This document shows positions 1 to 11,424 of a stretch of DNA of 64,000 bases, piece after piece (position 1 is the first letter of the stretch; every line of letters starts with the position of its first letter). The stretch is from Zea mays (Eukaryota; Streptophyta; Magnoliopsida; Poales; Poaceae): the NCBI RefSeq assembly GCF_902167145.1, contig NC_050098.1:115544207-115608206 (forward strand). Direction: 5' to 3'. The notes under the pieces are model-generated. The model was not told the DNA's origin. It did no database searches and was given only the letters and a program-made list of their open reading frames with translations. A program made the position numbers and the translations under genes.

Positions 1-959
1 GCGGAGTTTCGTCGTCTTCCGGGTCTTAGCCCGAGTCCGAGCCCTGGGGTCAGGCGGAGCGGAGTTCGCCGTCTTCCGGGTCTTAGCCCGAGTCCGAGCC
101 CTGGGGTCGGGCGGAGCGGAGTTCGCCGTCTTCCGGGTCTTAGCCCGAGTCCGAGCCCTGGGGTCGGGCGGAGCGGAGTTCGCCGTCTTCCGGGTCTTAG
201 CCCGAGTCCGAGCCCTGGGGTCGGGCGGAGCGGAGTTCGCCGTCTTCCGGGTCTTAGCCCGAGTCCGAGCCCTGGGGTCGGGCGGAGCGGAGTTCGCCGT
301 CTTCCGGGTCCTAGCCCGAGTCCGAGCCCTGGGGTCGGGCGGAGCGGAGTTCGCCGTCTTCCGGGTCCTAGCCCGAGTCCGAGCCCTGGGGTCGGGCGGA
401 GCGGAGTTCGCCGTCTTCCGGGTCCTAGCCCGAGTCCGAGCCCTGGGGTCGGGCGGAGCGGAGTTCGCCGTGGCGCCTTTGGCAAGGCCTAATTGCCTGT
501 CAGACTCACTCTGTCGAGTGGCACTGCAGTCGGAGTGGCGCAGGCGGCGCTGTCCTTCTGTCAGACTGGCCAATGGAGCGGTGGAGTGACGGCGGTCACC
601 TCGGCTCTGCCGGGGGCGCGTGTCAGGATAGAGGTGTCAGGCCACCTTTGCGTTAAATGCCCCTGCAATTTGGTCAGTCGGTGTGGTGATTTAGTCAAGG
701 TTGCTTCTGAGCGAAGCCAAGGCCTTGGGCAAGCCGGTGATGTGTCCGCCATAAAAAGGGGGCCTCGGGCGAGACGGAAGTCTCTCGAGGTCGGCTGCCT
801 TCGGCCGAGGCTAGGCTCGGGTGAAGCTCGATCGAGTCACTCGTGTGGACTGATCCCTGACTTAATCGTGCCCATCAGGCCTTTGCAGCTTTATGCTGAT
901 GGGGGTTACCAGCTGAGAATTAGGCGTCTTGAGGGTACCCCTAATTATGGTCCCCGACA
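1..959 (-). repeat. Element A 3' LTR, partial
   Basis: Colinear without gaps with 12261-13219 of the 5' LTR. Differences seen by eye are at 52, 337, 573 and 828 (0.42%). At the 1.3e-8 per site per year rate often used for grasses this is about 0.16 million years. Only the part starting in the 57-bp minisatellite lies in the window. Confidence 0.95.
4..459. repeat. 57-bp tandem array in A 3' LTR (8 copies)
   Basis: Unit starts recur every 57 bp (61, 118, 175, 232, 289, 346, 403). The unit carries the core GGTCTTAGCCCGAGTCCGAG. 57 is a multiple of three, so long open frames with 19-residue repeats arise on both strands; I do not regard these as genes. The same array is at 12264-12719 in the 5' LTR, and a shorter version is in element B. 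Confidence 0.93.
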
Positions 960-971
960 GTAGCCCCCGAG
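960..971 (-). promoter_or_regulatory. Polypurine tract of element A
   Basis: On the minus strand CTCGGGGGCTAC directly abuts the LTR start TGTCGGGG, the expected place for plus-strand DNA priming. On the plus strand an imperfect hairpin (972-1003, arms of about 14 nt) follows at once. Confidence 0.8.
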
Positions 972-1056
972 CCTCGAAGGGAGTGTTAGCACTCGCTTGG
1001 AGGCTTTTGTCGCACTTTTTTGCAAGGGGACCAGCCTTTCTCGGTTGCATTTCGTT

Positions 1057-1131
1057 CCGGTGGGTGCGCGCGAGCGCACCCGCCGGGTGTAGCCCCCGAG
1101 GCCTCGGAGGAGTGGTTACACTCCTTCGAGG
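1057..1131 (-). repeat. Hairpin / PPT-like tract / hairpin module in A
   Basis: Inverted repeat 1057-1086 (13-nt arms, one wobble mismatch), a second copy of the PPT sequence at 1089-1100, then inverted repeat 1102-1131 (13-nt arms, one mismatch). Element C has the same arrangement at 16523-16601 and again at 16719-16801. Confidence 0.75.
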
Positions 1132-1689
1132 TCTTAATACTTCGCTTAACGCTTCGGCTGGTCTGGTCGTTCCCTCATGCGAACTGGCCGTAGCCCGAGT
1201 GCACGGTCAGGGCCCAAGCTCTCGGGCTGGTATGTTGACGCTGTCAACGATTTGGCCGGAGCCGGTTTTTGCGAGAGCAGCCCCCGAGCCTCTGCACAGG
1301 GCGAGAGGACGATCAGGGACAGACTCGGCTTTTTACATACGCCCCTACGTCGCCTTTCCGCAAGGAGGAGGGGGGGAGTGCGCCATGTTACCCTCGATGG
1401 GCACCGAACATGGTGTCTCCGGTGAGCTGCAAGCGGGTAATCCGAGTGGACGTCCGTGCCCCGTTCGTTGGGGGTCGGCTAGGGGCCCAGAGGCACGCCC
1501 AAAAGTACCTGCGGGTGACTTGCCGGACCCGGTCCCCTGGCGACGGGGTCCGAGGGCTCGATGCCTCCCTCCGATGGGATTCCGTTACAAGATCGTTCCC
1601 ACTGGTCTCGGATATGTCCTAGGGTACCTCGGGAGCGCAGCCCGAGCCTCGGTTATGTATCGAACGTACCCCTGGTCATCCCTCGCTCG

Positions 1690-1912
1690 GTGTCTGAGGC
1701 GACTGTGAACCCTTCGGGGGCCAGCCTTCGAACCCCTGATCAGTAATGGGCGCGGAGCCCGAGTAGCCTGAGGCGGCCATGGAGCCCTTCGGGGGGCTGG
1801 CCTTCGAACCCCTGACCAGTAGTGGGTGTCGGGCCCACGCGATCTGAGGCGGCTGTTGAACCCTCGGGGGGCCAGCCTTCGAACCCCTGATCAGTAACAG
1901 GGGGCGCGGAGC
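1690..1912. repeat. Triplicated 76-bp repeat in A 3' region
   Basis: Three tandem copies, each with CTGAGGCG, a GGGGCCAGCC-like block and TTCGAACCCCTGA(T/C)CAGTA (last block near 1727, 1807 and 1879). Copies differ by small indels in the C/G runs. No coding role seen. Confidence 0.8.
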
Positions 1913-2785
1913 CCGGTTCCTTTGCGGAGAAGGATCCCTCTCGGGGTATCCCCCTTCCCCGGTCCCTGTTGCAAGAGATAGAGAAAGAGGAAAACGGAAA
2001 AGGATACGAAATCAGACGACGTGGCGTACCTTTTCTGACGCGGTTATTAAGGCGAAGGTGAAGCGTCGCGCGCTCCTCCTGCCAGAAGCGCCGCGTGTCC
2101 CGCCGCGGAGTTAATGCGACGGGGCGAGTGGTTGGCAGGGCGGCCGTTGCGCGCGGGTGATCCGTTCGAGGAACGGGTCACGGGTGCACCGTCTTCACGC
2201 CGTGAGAGGAGGCTCTCTTGCTGTCTCAGGATGGGACGTGAGCCTGGCTGACGACGTGACCGCTGCGCCCGCCCGCCTGCCACCGCTATTACTGCCGGCC
2301 CACTTTCGGTCGCTTTGACCGATGCGCCAGTCTGGCGCTGTTGGGTCGCCTCGAGTCGTGGCATAGGCTTCGCAACCGAAGAGGCGCGATGGTGGCACAA
2401 GTGGCGGTGCGGTTGCTTGCATGCAGCAACTGGCGTGCCATTTGCTCGACGCGTGGGCCTGGGCCCCAGGCTGGCGTGTCAGAAGTTGGAGAAGCGCGTC
2501 CATCTGGCGCGGTTGCATGCCGCCTGCATGGCTGCTTGCCCCTTCTGCCCGTTGGTCTGGGCGAAAATGGGGGGTCGCCTGTAACCGCTGGACGGTCGTG
2601 CGCATCATGCGCGGCGGTTTGGCTTCTTCTGCCCTGAGCCGGCTTGCATGACATGCGGGACCCAGCCCCCGAGTCGCAGGGGAGGGCCTTGGAGCGTGTT
2701 GGAGAAGACTCGGCCTGCGGCGCCTGGGGGCGCACGTAGGGGGAGTTGCCTTTAAAAGGAGGGAGGCTCCCCTCGTAAGGCAACC

Positions 2786-3136
2786 ATGCCTTCTTCCTCC
2801 CTTAAGCGCCGGGTCTTCCCGTCTTCCAAGCCCCCGGATGGGGGATATCCGCCGCCTTTCCGCCTCCTCGTTGGAGGAACACAACTCCATGGGAGTTGGT
2901 ACCTCTCAGCCATCGTTCGGCTTCAAGGATTTTCATCATGCTGCCCGGCTGCTCCCCTCCGCCGGCGGTCACCTGAGATGGCGACCTCCGACTTGATGGT
3001 GAGGGAAAGCGAGCCGGGCCGCGGCCTCTTCCTCTCCCTCAGCCTCAAGGATTTTCATCGCCAGGGCTGGGGAGGGGAGTGCGCCGAGTTGAGGTCGGCC
3101 CCCGCGTGGGCGGCAGCCCGCTCCTTCACTCAGTGA
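2786..3136 (+). CDS. Conserved antisense 116-aa ORF in element A
   Basis: Open frame of 116 residues, antisense to A. Element B holds a homologue of the same length and no stop at the matching place (61152-61502, minus); I estimate about 70% amino-acid identity by eye. Shared blocks include RVFP, PPDGG, VGGTQL, GSWYLSAIVRLQG, KDFH and WGGECAEL. A TATA-like CCTTTAAAAGG lies about 35 bp upstream of the ATG in both, which would give a very short leader. I recognise no domain. It could be a real small antisense gene or a conserved DNA block that happens to be open; a synonymous-site test would decide. Confidence 0.4.
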   Translation: MPSSSLKRRVFPSSKPPDGGYPPPFRLLVGGTQLHGSWYLSAIVRLQGFSSCCPAAPLRRRSPEMATSDLMVRESEPGRGLFLSLSLKDFHRQGWGGECAELRSAPAWAAARSFTQ

Positions 3137-4823
3137 TCGGAGGGAAAGGCGGCCGTCGCCCGTGGCGCTGGCAGCTGTAGCGTGCCTGGCCTTCAGGCGT
3201 GAGTGGCTTCGGAGCCACTCGCGGCGCCGGCATCCGCCGCGGCAGCTTGAAGAAGTTCTCCCGCCGGCGAGATGGCCGGGGCCGACCGCGGGCTGACCTC
3301 CGACTCTATGGCCTTCTGCCCGTCCTTGCCTCACAAGTTTTGGCATGGGCGGGGGCTTCCTGGCAGCGGCATTGAGCCCGAGGCTGGCGCTGCCGCTGCT
3401 TGGTCCCTCGGAGCAGAAGGCGTTGTCGTCGCTGCTGCTGGAGTGGGCGACGGCGCACCACTCGTCGGCCTTCCGTTGCTCCGCAGGCCTTCCCCCTCGG
3501 AGTGGGGTTGTTTGTACCTGCGGAGGGGGAACCGGAGTTCCGTTTGTAATGGCACTTCGAATGCCAGTGAGTTCGTTCATTGTGGCTGTCGAGGCCTGAA
3601 CGTGTATGTAATTTTGGCACGGAGCCGTGTTTTTTCCTCATTTCCGAGCACTAAGTCTCGCCTGTTTTATTATCTGAACCGCTTTACCAAGCATGAGTTG
3701 CCCCGTGTCAAGGTGACGGGTGAGGTATCCGTATCCCGGAGGCGTAGGAATCCCTCGGCCCGTTCGGCCTTGTTACGTGAGGCTCCTCTAGCTTAGTTGA
3801 AGGGACTCCTCGGCCGCCCTTTGGTGGATCGAGGCCGGGGGTAGCGATATCAGTATGAACAGAGGCGGAGTTGGCTCGAGAATGGGGAACCTGGTCGGCC
3901 GGAGCCTAGCCGTGTCGCCCGTCAGCGGTGCCGACGCCCAAGTCGGTCAGTCGAGGCCTCGGATCGGGCTAGCGCCCTTGGAAGCCGGTTGCCCGAGGCC
4001 CCAGGGGTAACCGGTTGAGCCGCCTGCTCGGGCCGGATTCCTGGAGGAGCCCCTGGACCTCGGCACCGCCCGAGGCTGGGTCGGGCTTTGCTGTAGACGT
4101 CGTCGATGCCGAGGGTGCTACGGCTCCCTTCGGCGTGAAGACCCGAGCCTGCAGGATCAGATCATCTTGTAGCGTGCGCTTTCTGCGGCCGCCGAGGCCA
4201 GAAGAACACGCCCTCGCCGCGCTTGCGAAGCTGCGTCCTTTTTTCCTCTTGTTTCGAGCATCTGGACTCTGTCGGTAATAGGGATGTTTGTGTGAGCGAG
4301 AGTTGCTTTTCGCGGAAGGGACGAGTGAGGTATCCGTATCCCAGAGGCGTGGGAATCCCTCGGCTCGGTCGGCCTTGCCGCTTACGCGTACTTTCACCCG
4401 TCCATGAGGCCCTGTCCCCGATTTAGTCGAGAAAGCTTGAAGGACTGCTTCGGCAGGAGAGCTTCCGAACGTGATGACTCGTTCGGTCCACGGAGTCGCT
4501 TTATCCGAGCGCAAGTTACTTATCGCAGAAGGGGACGAGTGAGGTATCCGTATCCCGGAGGCGTAGGAGTCCCTCGGCTCGGTCAGCCTTGGCTGCTTAC
4601 GTGTACCTCATCGTTTCCAGGATCCGCTTTCCAAAGTAGTCAAGAAGCACGGAAGAAATCCTGCTAAAAAGAGGTCCTTTTTCGAGGAAAAAATTCGACG
4701 CAGAGGGGGTCTCCCCCCTTTTAGCCCCCGAGGGAGGGTCGGGCCTTGCCGAGGCTAGGCCGACCCTTCCTTGACAACTAAACTTTGCGTAGGTGCGAGG
4801 TATATGAACAACTTGAAAACATC

Positions 4824-7800
4824 TTAAGGGTAGAAGCGACGTAGCTGTTTGATGTTCCAAGCGTTGCCGTAGATCTCGCCTTGATTGTTGGCCAGCTTAT
4901 ATGTTCCGGGCTTCAGAACTTTGGCGATGACGAACGGCCCTTCCCAGGGGGGCGTGAGCTTGTGCCTCCCTCGGGCGTCTTGTCGCAGCCGAAGCACCAG
5001 GTCGCCCACCTGGAGTTCTCGGGACCTGACCCCTCGGGCATGGTAACGTCGCAGGGACTGTTGGTACCGCGCCGAGTGTAGTAAGGCCCTGTCCCGAGCT
5101 TCCTCCAACTGGTCCAGCGATTCCTCTCGGCTGGCTTGGTTGCTTTGCTCGGTGTAGGCCCTCGCCCTTGGGGAGCCATATTCCAGGTCAGTGGGCAGGA
5201 TAGCTTCAGCCCCATAGACCAGGAAAAACAGCGTGAAGCCCGTGGCACGACTCGGCGTCGTCCTTAGGCTCCAGACCACCGAGGGGAGTTCCTTCATCCA
5301 TCGCCTGCCGAACTGGTTGAGGTCGTTGTAGATCCGAGGCTTGAGCCCTTGTAGAATCATGCCGTTGGCACGCTCTACTTGCCCATTCGACATGGGATGA
5401 GCCACGGCGGCCCAGTCCACCCGGATATGATGATCCTCGCAAAAATCCAAGAATTTTTTGCCGGTGAACTGGGTGCCGTTGTCGGTGATGATGGAGTTCG
5501 GGACCCCGAAGCGATGGATGATGTTGGTGAAGAATGCCACCGCCTGCTCGGACCTGATGCTGTTCAGAGGTCGGACCTCGATCCACTTGGAGAATTTGTC
5601 GATGGCGACCAGCAGGTGCGTGTAGCCCCCGGGCGCCTTTTGCAAGGGACCGACGAGGTCCAGACCCCATACAGCGAAGGGCCAGGTGATGGGTATTGTC
5701 TGCAGAGCCTGAGCGGGCAGGTGTGTCCGCTTCGCATAGAATTGGCACCCTTCGCAGGTGCGGACAATTCTAGTGGCGTCAGCCACCGCCGTTGGCCAGT
5801 AGAAGCCTTGCCGGAAAGCATTTCCAACAAGGGCTCGGGGTGCTGCGTGGTGGCCGCAAGCCCCCGAGTGTACTTCTTGCAGCAGTTCCCGACCTTCGGC
5901 GATGGAGATGCATCGCTGGAGGATGCCCGAGGGGCTGCGATGGTAGAGCTCCTCTTCGTCGCCCAGCAAGACAAATGACTTGGCGCGTCGCGCTACCCGC
6001 CGAGCCTCGACTTGGTCGAGGGGTAGCTCTCCTCGACGGAGATATTGCAGGTACGGGGCCTGCCAATCCTGGTCTGGCGTGGCCCCGCTCTGCCCTTCCT
6101 CGACGTTCAATGCCCCGCCCTCGGGGGCCGAGAGTACCTCGGGCTGGGCCGAGGGTGCCTCGGGCTGAACCGAGGGTACCTCGGGCTGAGCCGAGGGTAC
6201 CTCGGGCTGAGCCGAGGGTACCTCGGGCTCGGGCGCGTCGTCGAGCTTGACGGAGGGTTGATGCAGATCCCGGAAGAAGACGTCCGGGGGGACTGTCGTT
6301 CGCCCCGAGGCTATCTTCGCCAGCTCGTCTGCGGTTTCGTTGTAGCGCCGAGCGATGTGGTTGAGCTCGAGCCCGAAGAACTTGTCTTCCAGGCGCCGAA
6401 CCTCGTCGCAGTAGGCCTCCATCTTCGGGTCGCGGCAGTGGGAGTTCTTCATGACTTGGTCGATGACGAGCTGCGAATCACCGCGTGCGTCGAGGCGTCT
6501 GACCCCTAGCTCGATGGCGATCCGCAATCCGTTGACCAGAGCTTCGTACTCGGCCACATTGTTGGACGCCGGGAAGTGGAGGCGCAGCACGTAGCGCAAG
6601 TGCTTTCCGAGGGGCGAGATGAAGAGCAGGCCCGCACCGGCCCCCGTCTTCATCAGCGACCCGTCGAAAAACATGGTCCAGAGCTCCGGTTGGATCGGAG
6701 TCGTTGGTAGTTGGGTATCGACCCATTCAGCCACGAAATCCGCCAACACTTGGGACTTGATGGCCTTCCGAGGGGCGAACGAGATCGTTTCGCCCATGAT
6801 CTCCACTGCCCACTTTGCGATCCTGCCCGAGGCCTCTCGGCACTGGATGATCTCCCCCAGGGGGAAGGATGACACCACAGTCACCGGATGGGACTCGAAG
6901 TAGTGTCGTAGCTTCCGCCTCGTCAGGATCACAACATACAGCAGCTTTTGAACTTGTGGGTAGCGGATCTTAGTCTCGGACAGCACTTCGCTGATGAAGT
7001 AAACCGGCCTCTGAACGGGCAATGTATGCCCTTCCTCCTGCCTTTCGACCACAATCGCGGCGCTAACCACCTGAGTGGTCGCGGCGACGTAGACCAAGAG
7101 GGTTTCTCCGTCCGCCGGCGGCACCAAGACTGGCGCCTTTGTAAGGAGCGCCTTTAGGTTGCCGAGGGCTTCCTCGGCCTCAGGGGTCCAAACGAAACAC
7201 TCGGCTTTCCTTAAAAGGCGGTACAGGGGCAGACCTCTTTCGCCGAGGCGTGAGATGAAGCGGCTCAGGGCCGCGAGGCATCCCATGACCCTCTGTACCC
7301 CTTTTAAGTCCTTGATGGGCCCCATGCTGGTGATGGCCGCGATCTTCTCCGGGTTGGCCTCGATGCCTCGCTCAGAGACGATGAACCCTAGGAGCATGCC
7401 TCGGGGCACCCCGAAGACACACTTCTCAGGATTAAGCTTGACTCCTTTCGCCTTGAGACACCGGAATGTCACTTCAAGGTCGGAGAGGAGGTTGGGAGCC
7501 TTCCGTGTCTTGATTACGATGTCATCGACGTAGGCCTCGACTGTGCGACCGATGTGTTCGCCGAACACATGGTTCATGCACCGCTGGTACGTCGCGCCTG
7601 CATTCCTCAGGCCGAACGGCATGGTGACGTAGCAGTACATGCCGAACGGCGTGATGAAAGAAGTCGCGAGCTGGTCGGACTCTTTCATCCGGATCTGGTG
7701 ATACCCCGAGTAGGCATCGAGGAAGGACAGGGTTTCGCACCCAGCAGTGGAATCCACGATTTGGTCGATGCGAGGCAGAGGGTAGGGAACCTTCGGACAT

Positions 7801-8115
7801 GCTTTGTTGAGACCAGTGTAGTCTACACACATCCGCCATTTCCCCCCTCTCTTCCTCACAAGCACAGGGTTGGCAAGCCATTCGGGATGGAATACCTCTT
7901 TGATGAACCCTGCCGCCATTAGCTTGTGGATCTCTTCGCCAATCGCTCTGCGCTTCTCCTCGTCGAATCGGCGCAGAGGCTGTCTGACGGGTCGGGCTCC
8001 GGCCCGAATATCCAGCGAGTGCTCGGCGACATCCCTCGGTATGCCGGGCGTGTCCGAGGGACTCCACGCAAAGACGTCGGCGTTTTGCGCGGAGGAAGTC
8101 GACGAGCACTGCTTC
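4824..8115 (-). pseudogene. pol: Element A pol: reverse transcriptase, double RNase H, integrase
   Basis: Polyprotein for cDNA synthesis and integration. RT carries the catalytic YVDD (7521-7532). Two RNase H regions follow: a degenerate Ty3-type one, then a second with FDGS, an AEYEAL block, GDSQLV and ADELA, like the archaeal-type RNase H known from Tat elements. Integrase has the HHCC finger (ending CEGC) and the DDE set (GLDLVG, TDNGTQF, QVERANG), then a C-terminal part ending near 4824. It lies after the TAG at 8116-8118 in the same frame as gag-protease, but a 1-nt insertion near 8085 breaks that frame. From there to the stop at 4824 the frame is open (over 1,000 codons), unlike B, so A decayed little. 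Confidence 0.93.
6130..6232 (-). repeat. 21-bp in-frame repeat between RNase H and integrase of A
   Basis: About five copies of a 21-bp unit (GAGGGTACCTCGGGCTGA core) encoding the 7-residue repeat EVPSAQP on the minus strand. Element B has the same at about 58026-58115 with different copy number and variants. It forms a proline-rich linker between the second RNase H and the integrase zinc finger. Confidence 0.85.
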
Positions 8116-11100
8116 CTATTTGGGGTCGAGCCCGGGACCGATCCGGATCTGCTTGGTGGTGTCGCCGCTGGGGTCGAGGGGGACGGCCTTGACCGTCTCC
8201 GCTGGCTCGAAGTTGCCGGCATGGCGCTTCACGTCTGGGACCTCCTTGGAGAGGTTCTCCAGGTCGGCGATGAGGGCCTCGGACTCGGCGAGGGCCTCGG
8301 CGTACTCCACGCACTCCACGTCGCATTCGAACGCGTGTTTGTACGTGGGGCCGACGGTGATGACCCCGTTGGGGCCCGGCATCTTGAGCTTCAGGTAGGT
8401 GTAGTTGGGGACGGCCATGAACTTCGCGTAGCATGGCCTCCCTAACACGGCGTGGTAGGTTCCTCGGAACCCGACCACTTCGAACGTCAGGGTCTCCCTT
8501 CGGAAGTTGGAGGGTGTCCCGAAGCAGACTGGGAGGTCGAGTCGCCCGAGGGGCTGGACGCGCTTCCCAGGGATGATCCTGTGGAAGGGCGCAGCGCCTG
8601 CTCGGACGGTGGACGGATCGACGCGCAGGAGCTTGAGGGTCTCGGCGTAGATGATGTTGAGGCAGCTGCCCCCGTCCATCAGGACCTTGGTGAGCCTGAC
8701 ATCGCCGACAACGGGGTCGACGACGAGCGGGTATTTCCCCGGGCTCGGCACATGGTCGGGGTGGTCGGCTCGGTCGAAAGTGATGGGCTTGTCGGACCAG
8801 TCTAGGTAGACTGGCGCCGCCACCTTCAACGAGCAGACCTCCTGGCGCTCTTGCTTGCGGTGCCGAGCCGAGGCATTCGCCGCATGCCCTCCGTAGATCA
8901 TGAAGCAGTCGCGGACCTCGGGGAATTCTCCTGCTTGGTGATCTTCGTTCTTGTCGTCGTCGCGGGCCCTGCCACCCTCGGCGGGTGGCCCGGCCCTGTG
9001 GAAATGACGCCGAAGCATAACACACTCCTCGAGGGTGTGTTTGACGGGCCCCTGATGGTAGGGGCACGGCTCCTTGAGCATCTTGTCGAAGAGGTTTGCA
9101 CCTCCGGGGGGCTTCCGAGGGTTCTTATACTCGGCGGCGGCGACAAGGTCCGCGTCGGCGGCGTCGCGTTTCGATTGCGACTTCTTCTTGCCTTTCTTCT
9201 TGGCGCCGCGCGGAGCAGACGCCTCGGGGGCTTCTTCCGATGGGCGGCCCTGGGGCTGCTTGTCCTTTCGGAAGATAGCCTCGACCGCCTCCTGGCCGGA
9301 GGCGAACTTGGTGGCGATGTCCATCAGCTCGCTCGCCCTGGTGGGGGTTTTGCGACCCAGCTTGCTCACCAGGTCGCGGCAAGTGGTGCCGGCGAGGAAC
9401 GCGCCGATGACATCCGAGTCGGTGATGTTGGGCAGCTCGGTGCGCTGCTTCGAGAATCGCCGGATGTAGTCCCGGAGCGACTCCCCCGGCTGTTGCCGGC
9501 AGCTTCGAAGGTCCCAGGAATTCCCGGGGCGCACGTATGTGCCCTGGAAATTGCCAGCGAAGGCTTGGACCAAGTCGTCCTAGTTGGAAATCTGCCCCGG
9601 AGGCAGGTGCTCCAACCAGGCACGAGCAGTGTCGGAGAGGAACAGGGGGAGGTTGCGGATGATGAGGTTGTCGTCGTCCGTTCCACCCAGTTGGCAGGCA
9701 AGGCGGTAGTCCGCGAGCCACAGCTCCGGTCTCGTTTCCCCCGAGTACTTTACGATAGTAGTCGGGGGTCGGAACCGGGTCGGGAATGGCGCCCGTCGGA
9801 TGGCCCGACTGAAAGCCTGCGGACCGGGTGGTTCGGGCGAAGGACTCCGATCCTCCCCGCTGTCGTAACGTCCCCCACGCCTGGGGTGATAGCCTCGGCG
9901 CACCCTTTCGTCGAGGTGAGCCCGACGGTCGCGTCGATGGTGCTCGTTGCCGAGGTGGCCCGGGGCCGCAGGCGCGGTGTTGCGCGTGCGCCCGGTGTAG
10001 ACCGAGGCTTCCCGCATGAATCGGGAAGTCGCGGCATGAGGTTCCGAGGGATATCCTTGCCTTCGGGATGCAGTGCTCTCGGCCCGCCGGGCCGCGGCGC
10101 CTTCCAGGAGATTCTTGAGTTCTCCCTGGATCCGCCGACCCTCGGTGGTTGACGGCTCCGGCATCGCGCGGATGAGCATTGCTGCGGTTGCCAGGTTCTG
10201 ACCGACCCCGCTGGATGCGGGCGGCGGCCTGATCCTGACGTCGTTGGCGACGCGGTGCTGGAGACCTTGGGGCAGATGACGTATTTCTCCGGCCAGGGGT
10301 TGGCCCACCCATGCCTGTCCGACGTCCCGACGGATCGGTTCAAGCGCTCCCGTTCCCTCGTTGAGCCTGGCCTGCGCCTCGCGGACTTGCTCGAGTTGTG
10401 GGTCGTAACCCCCCGCCGGAGCGGGGACCACAGCTAGCTCCCGTGGTATGTCGGCGCGAGGCACCGGCCTAGGGAGATCACCATCCTCCGGCATGCCAAG
10501 ATGGTTGCCTTCGGTGGGATTCCCTAGCTCGATGTGGAAACATTCGCGGCTTGGGCCGCAGCTCTCGTCGCCAAGGCTGCGGCTTGCATCGGAACAGTCG
10601 GACAGACAGTAGTCACATGCGGCCATGAAGTCCCGCACGGCACTGGGGTTGCCAAGTCCGGAGAAATCCCAACCGATGCTGGGGTCGTCATCTTCCTCGG
10701 ACCCAGAGGGCCCGTAGGTCGAGACGTCCGTCAGTCGGTCCCAAGGCGACCGCATACAGAACCTCAGTGGGGTTGCACTCGCCTCAATGAGAGCGCCCGC
10801 CAAATCGAGGTCGTTTGGCGGGTTGAGGCCGAGTCGAAATGACGCAAGATGGGAGTTAGTCGTTACCTTTTGGTCAACGAGGGGCGACGTAGTCACATCG
10901 GGGACTGGTTGCGCCGTCATCTCTGGTTCGAGGGCGACGTCCTGCAGGCTTTCCGCGAGCGCGCGGGCGTCGTCTTCTTGCTCGGGGTCGTCGTGCCGCG
11001 GGGGGACGGCGCTTGCCTCCGTCTTGAACGCGAGGTCGATGTCCGGCGTGCCTTCCGTCGGGGCGTCGGGGGCGTCGATTCGCTCGACGGCCGGCGAAGC

Positions 11101-11364
11101 GCGGCCTCCCGTCTGGCCTTGACGGCCCCGCCTCCTCCTCCGTTGGCGGGGGAGAGAACGGAGCGAGCCCGAATGTTGCTTTTCCACCACGCGGGGTAGA
11201 CGTCGTCGATTCCGCCGCCGGCGGGCGGGTTGTCGGCCGCCATTGTCGTGGTCGCACGGCGGTGGAAGAAGTATCATGTCGTAGCTGCCGTCGAAGGACA
11301 TGAACTCGAGAGCCCCGAAACAAAGCACCGTCCCGGGCCGGAGAGGTTGCTGGAGACTGCCCAT
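8116..11364 (-). pseudogene. gag: Element A gag-protease, one nonsense codon
   Basis: Capsid/nucleocapsid and aspartic protease reading frame, start ATG at 11364 about 40 nt after the primer binding site; B starts at the matching codon. Capsid region includes the LWLADYRLA and ARAWLEHLPPG blocks. A CHHC finger (CPYH...H....C, spacing 2-5-4) follows a lysine-rich stretch. Protease active site reads LMDGGS, i.e. DGG where DTG/DSG is usual. A TGG to TAG change at 9580-9582 splits the frame; B keeps Trp there. The frame ends at TAG 8116-8118, which is shared with B and C and is probably ancestral rather than damage. Confidence 0.9.
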
Positions 11365-11404
11365 CTGGAGCTTGACGGGGAGCTATTCGTCAGCACGCAG
11401 CAGG

Positions 11405-11422
11405 CCCCTACCTGGCGCGCCA
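11405..11422 (-). promoter_or_regulatory. Primer binding site of element A
   Basis: Minus strand TGGCGCGCCAGGTAGGGG two nt inside the 5' LTR. It appears complementary to the 3' end of plant tRNA-Arg(CCU) including CCA; that assignment is from memory. B and C carry the identical 18 nt. Confidence 0.85.
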
Positions 11423-11424
11423 AC

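Larger units (their letters stand above)
972..4823 (-). other. Element A 3' non-coding region
   Basis: 3.85 kb between the end of pol and the 3' LTR. It holds a hairpin/PPT-like module (1057-1131), a triplicated 76-bp repeat (1690-1912), a conserved antisense ORF (2786-3136) and three dispersed copies of a roughly 65-bp motif near 3715-3780, 4318-4385 and 4532-4606 (core GAGGTATCCGTATCCC). A long non-coding 3' region, often with antisense ORFs, is typical of Tat elements. Other long open frames here look like by-products of high GC. Confidence 0.7.

Noticed and set aside
929..1708. 259-codon plus frame beside the A 3' LTR
   Set aside because: It overlaps PPT, hairpins and non-coding 3' DNA, has no recognisable domain, and overlapping frames are equally open, as expected from composition.
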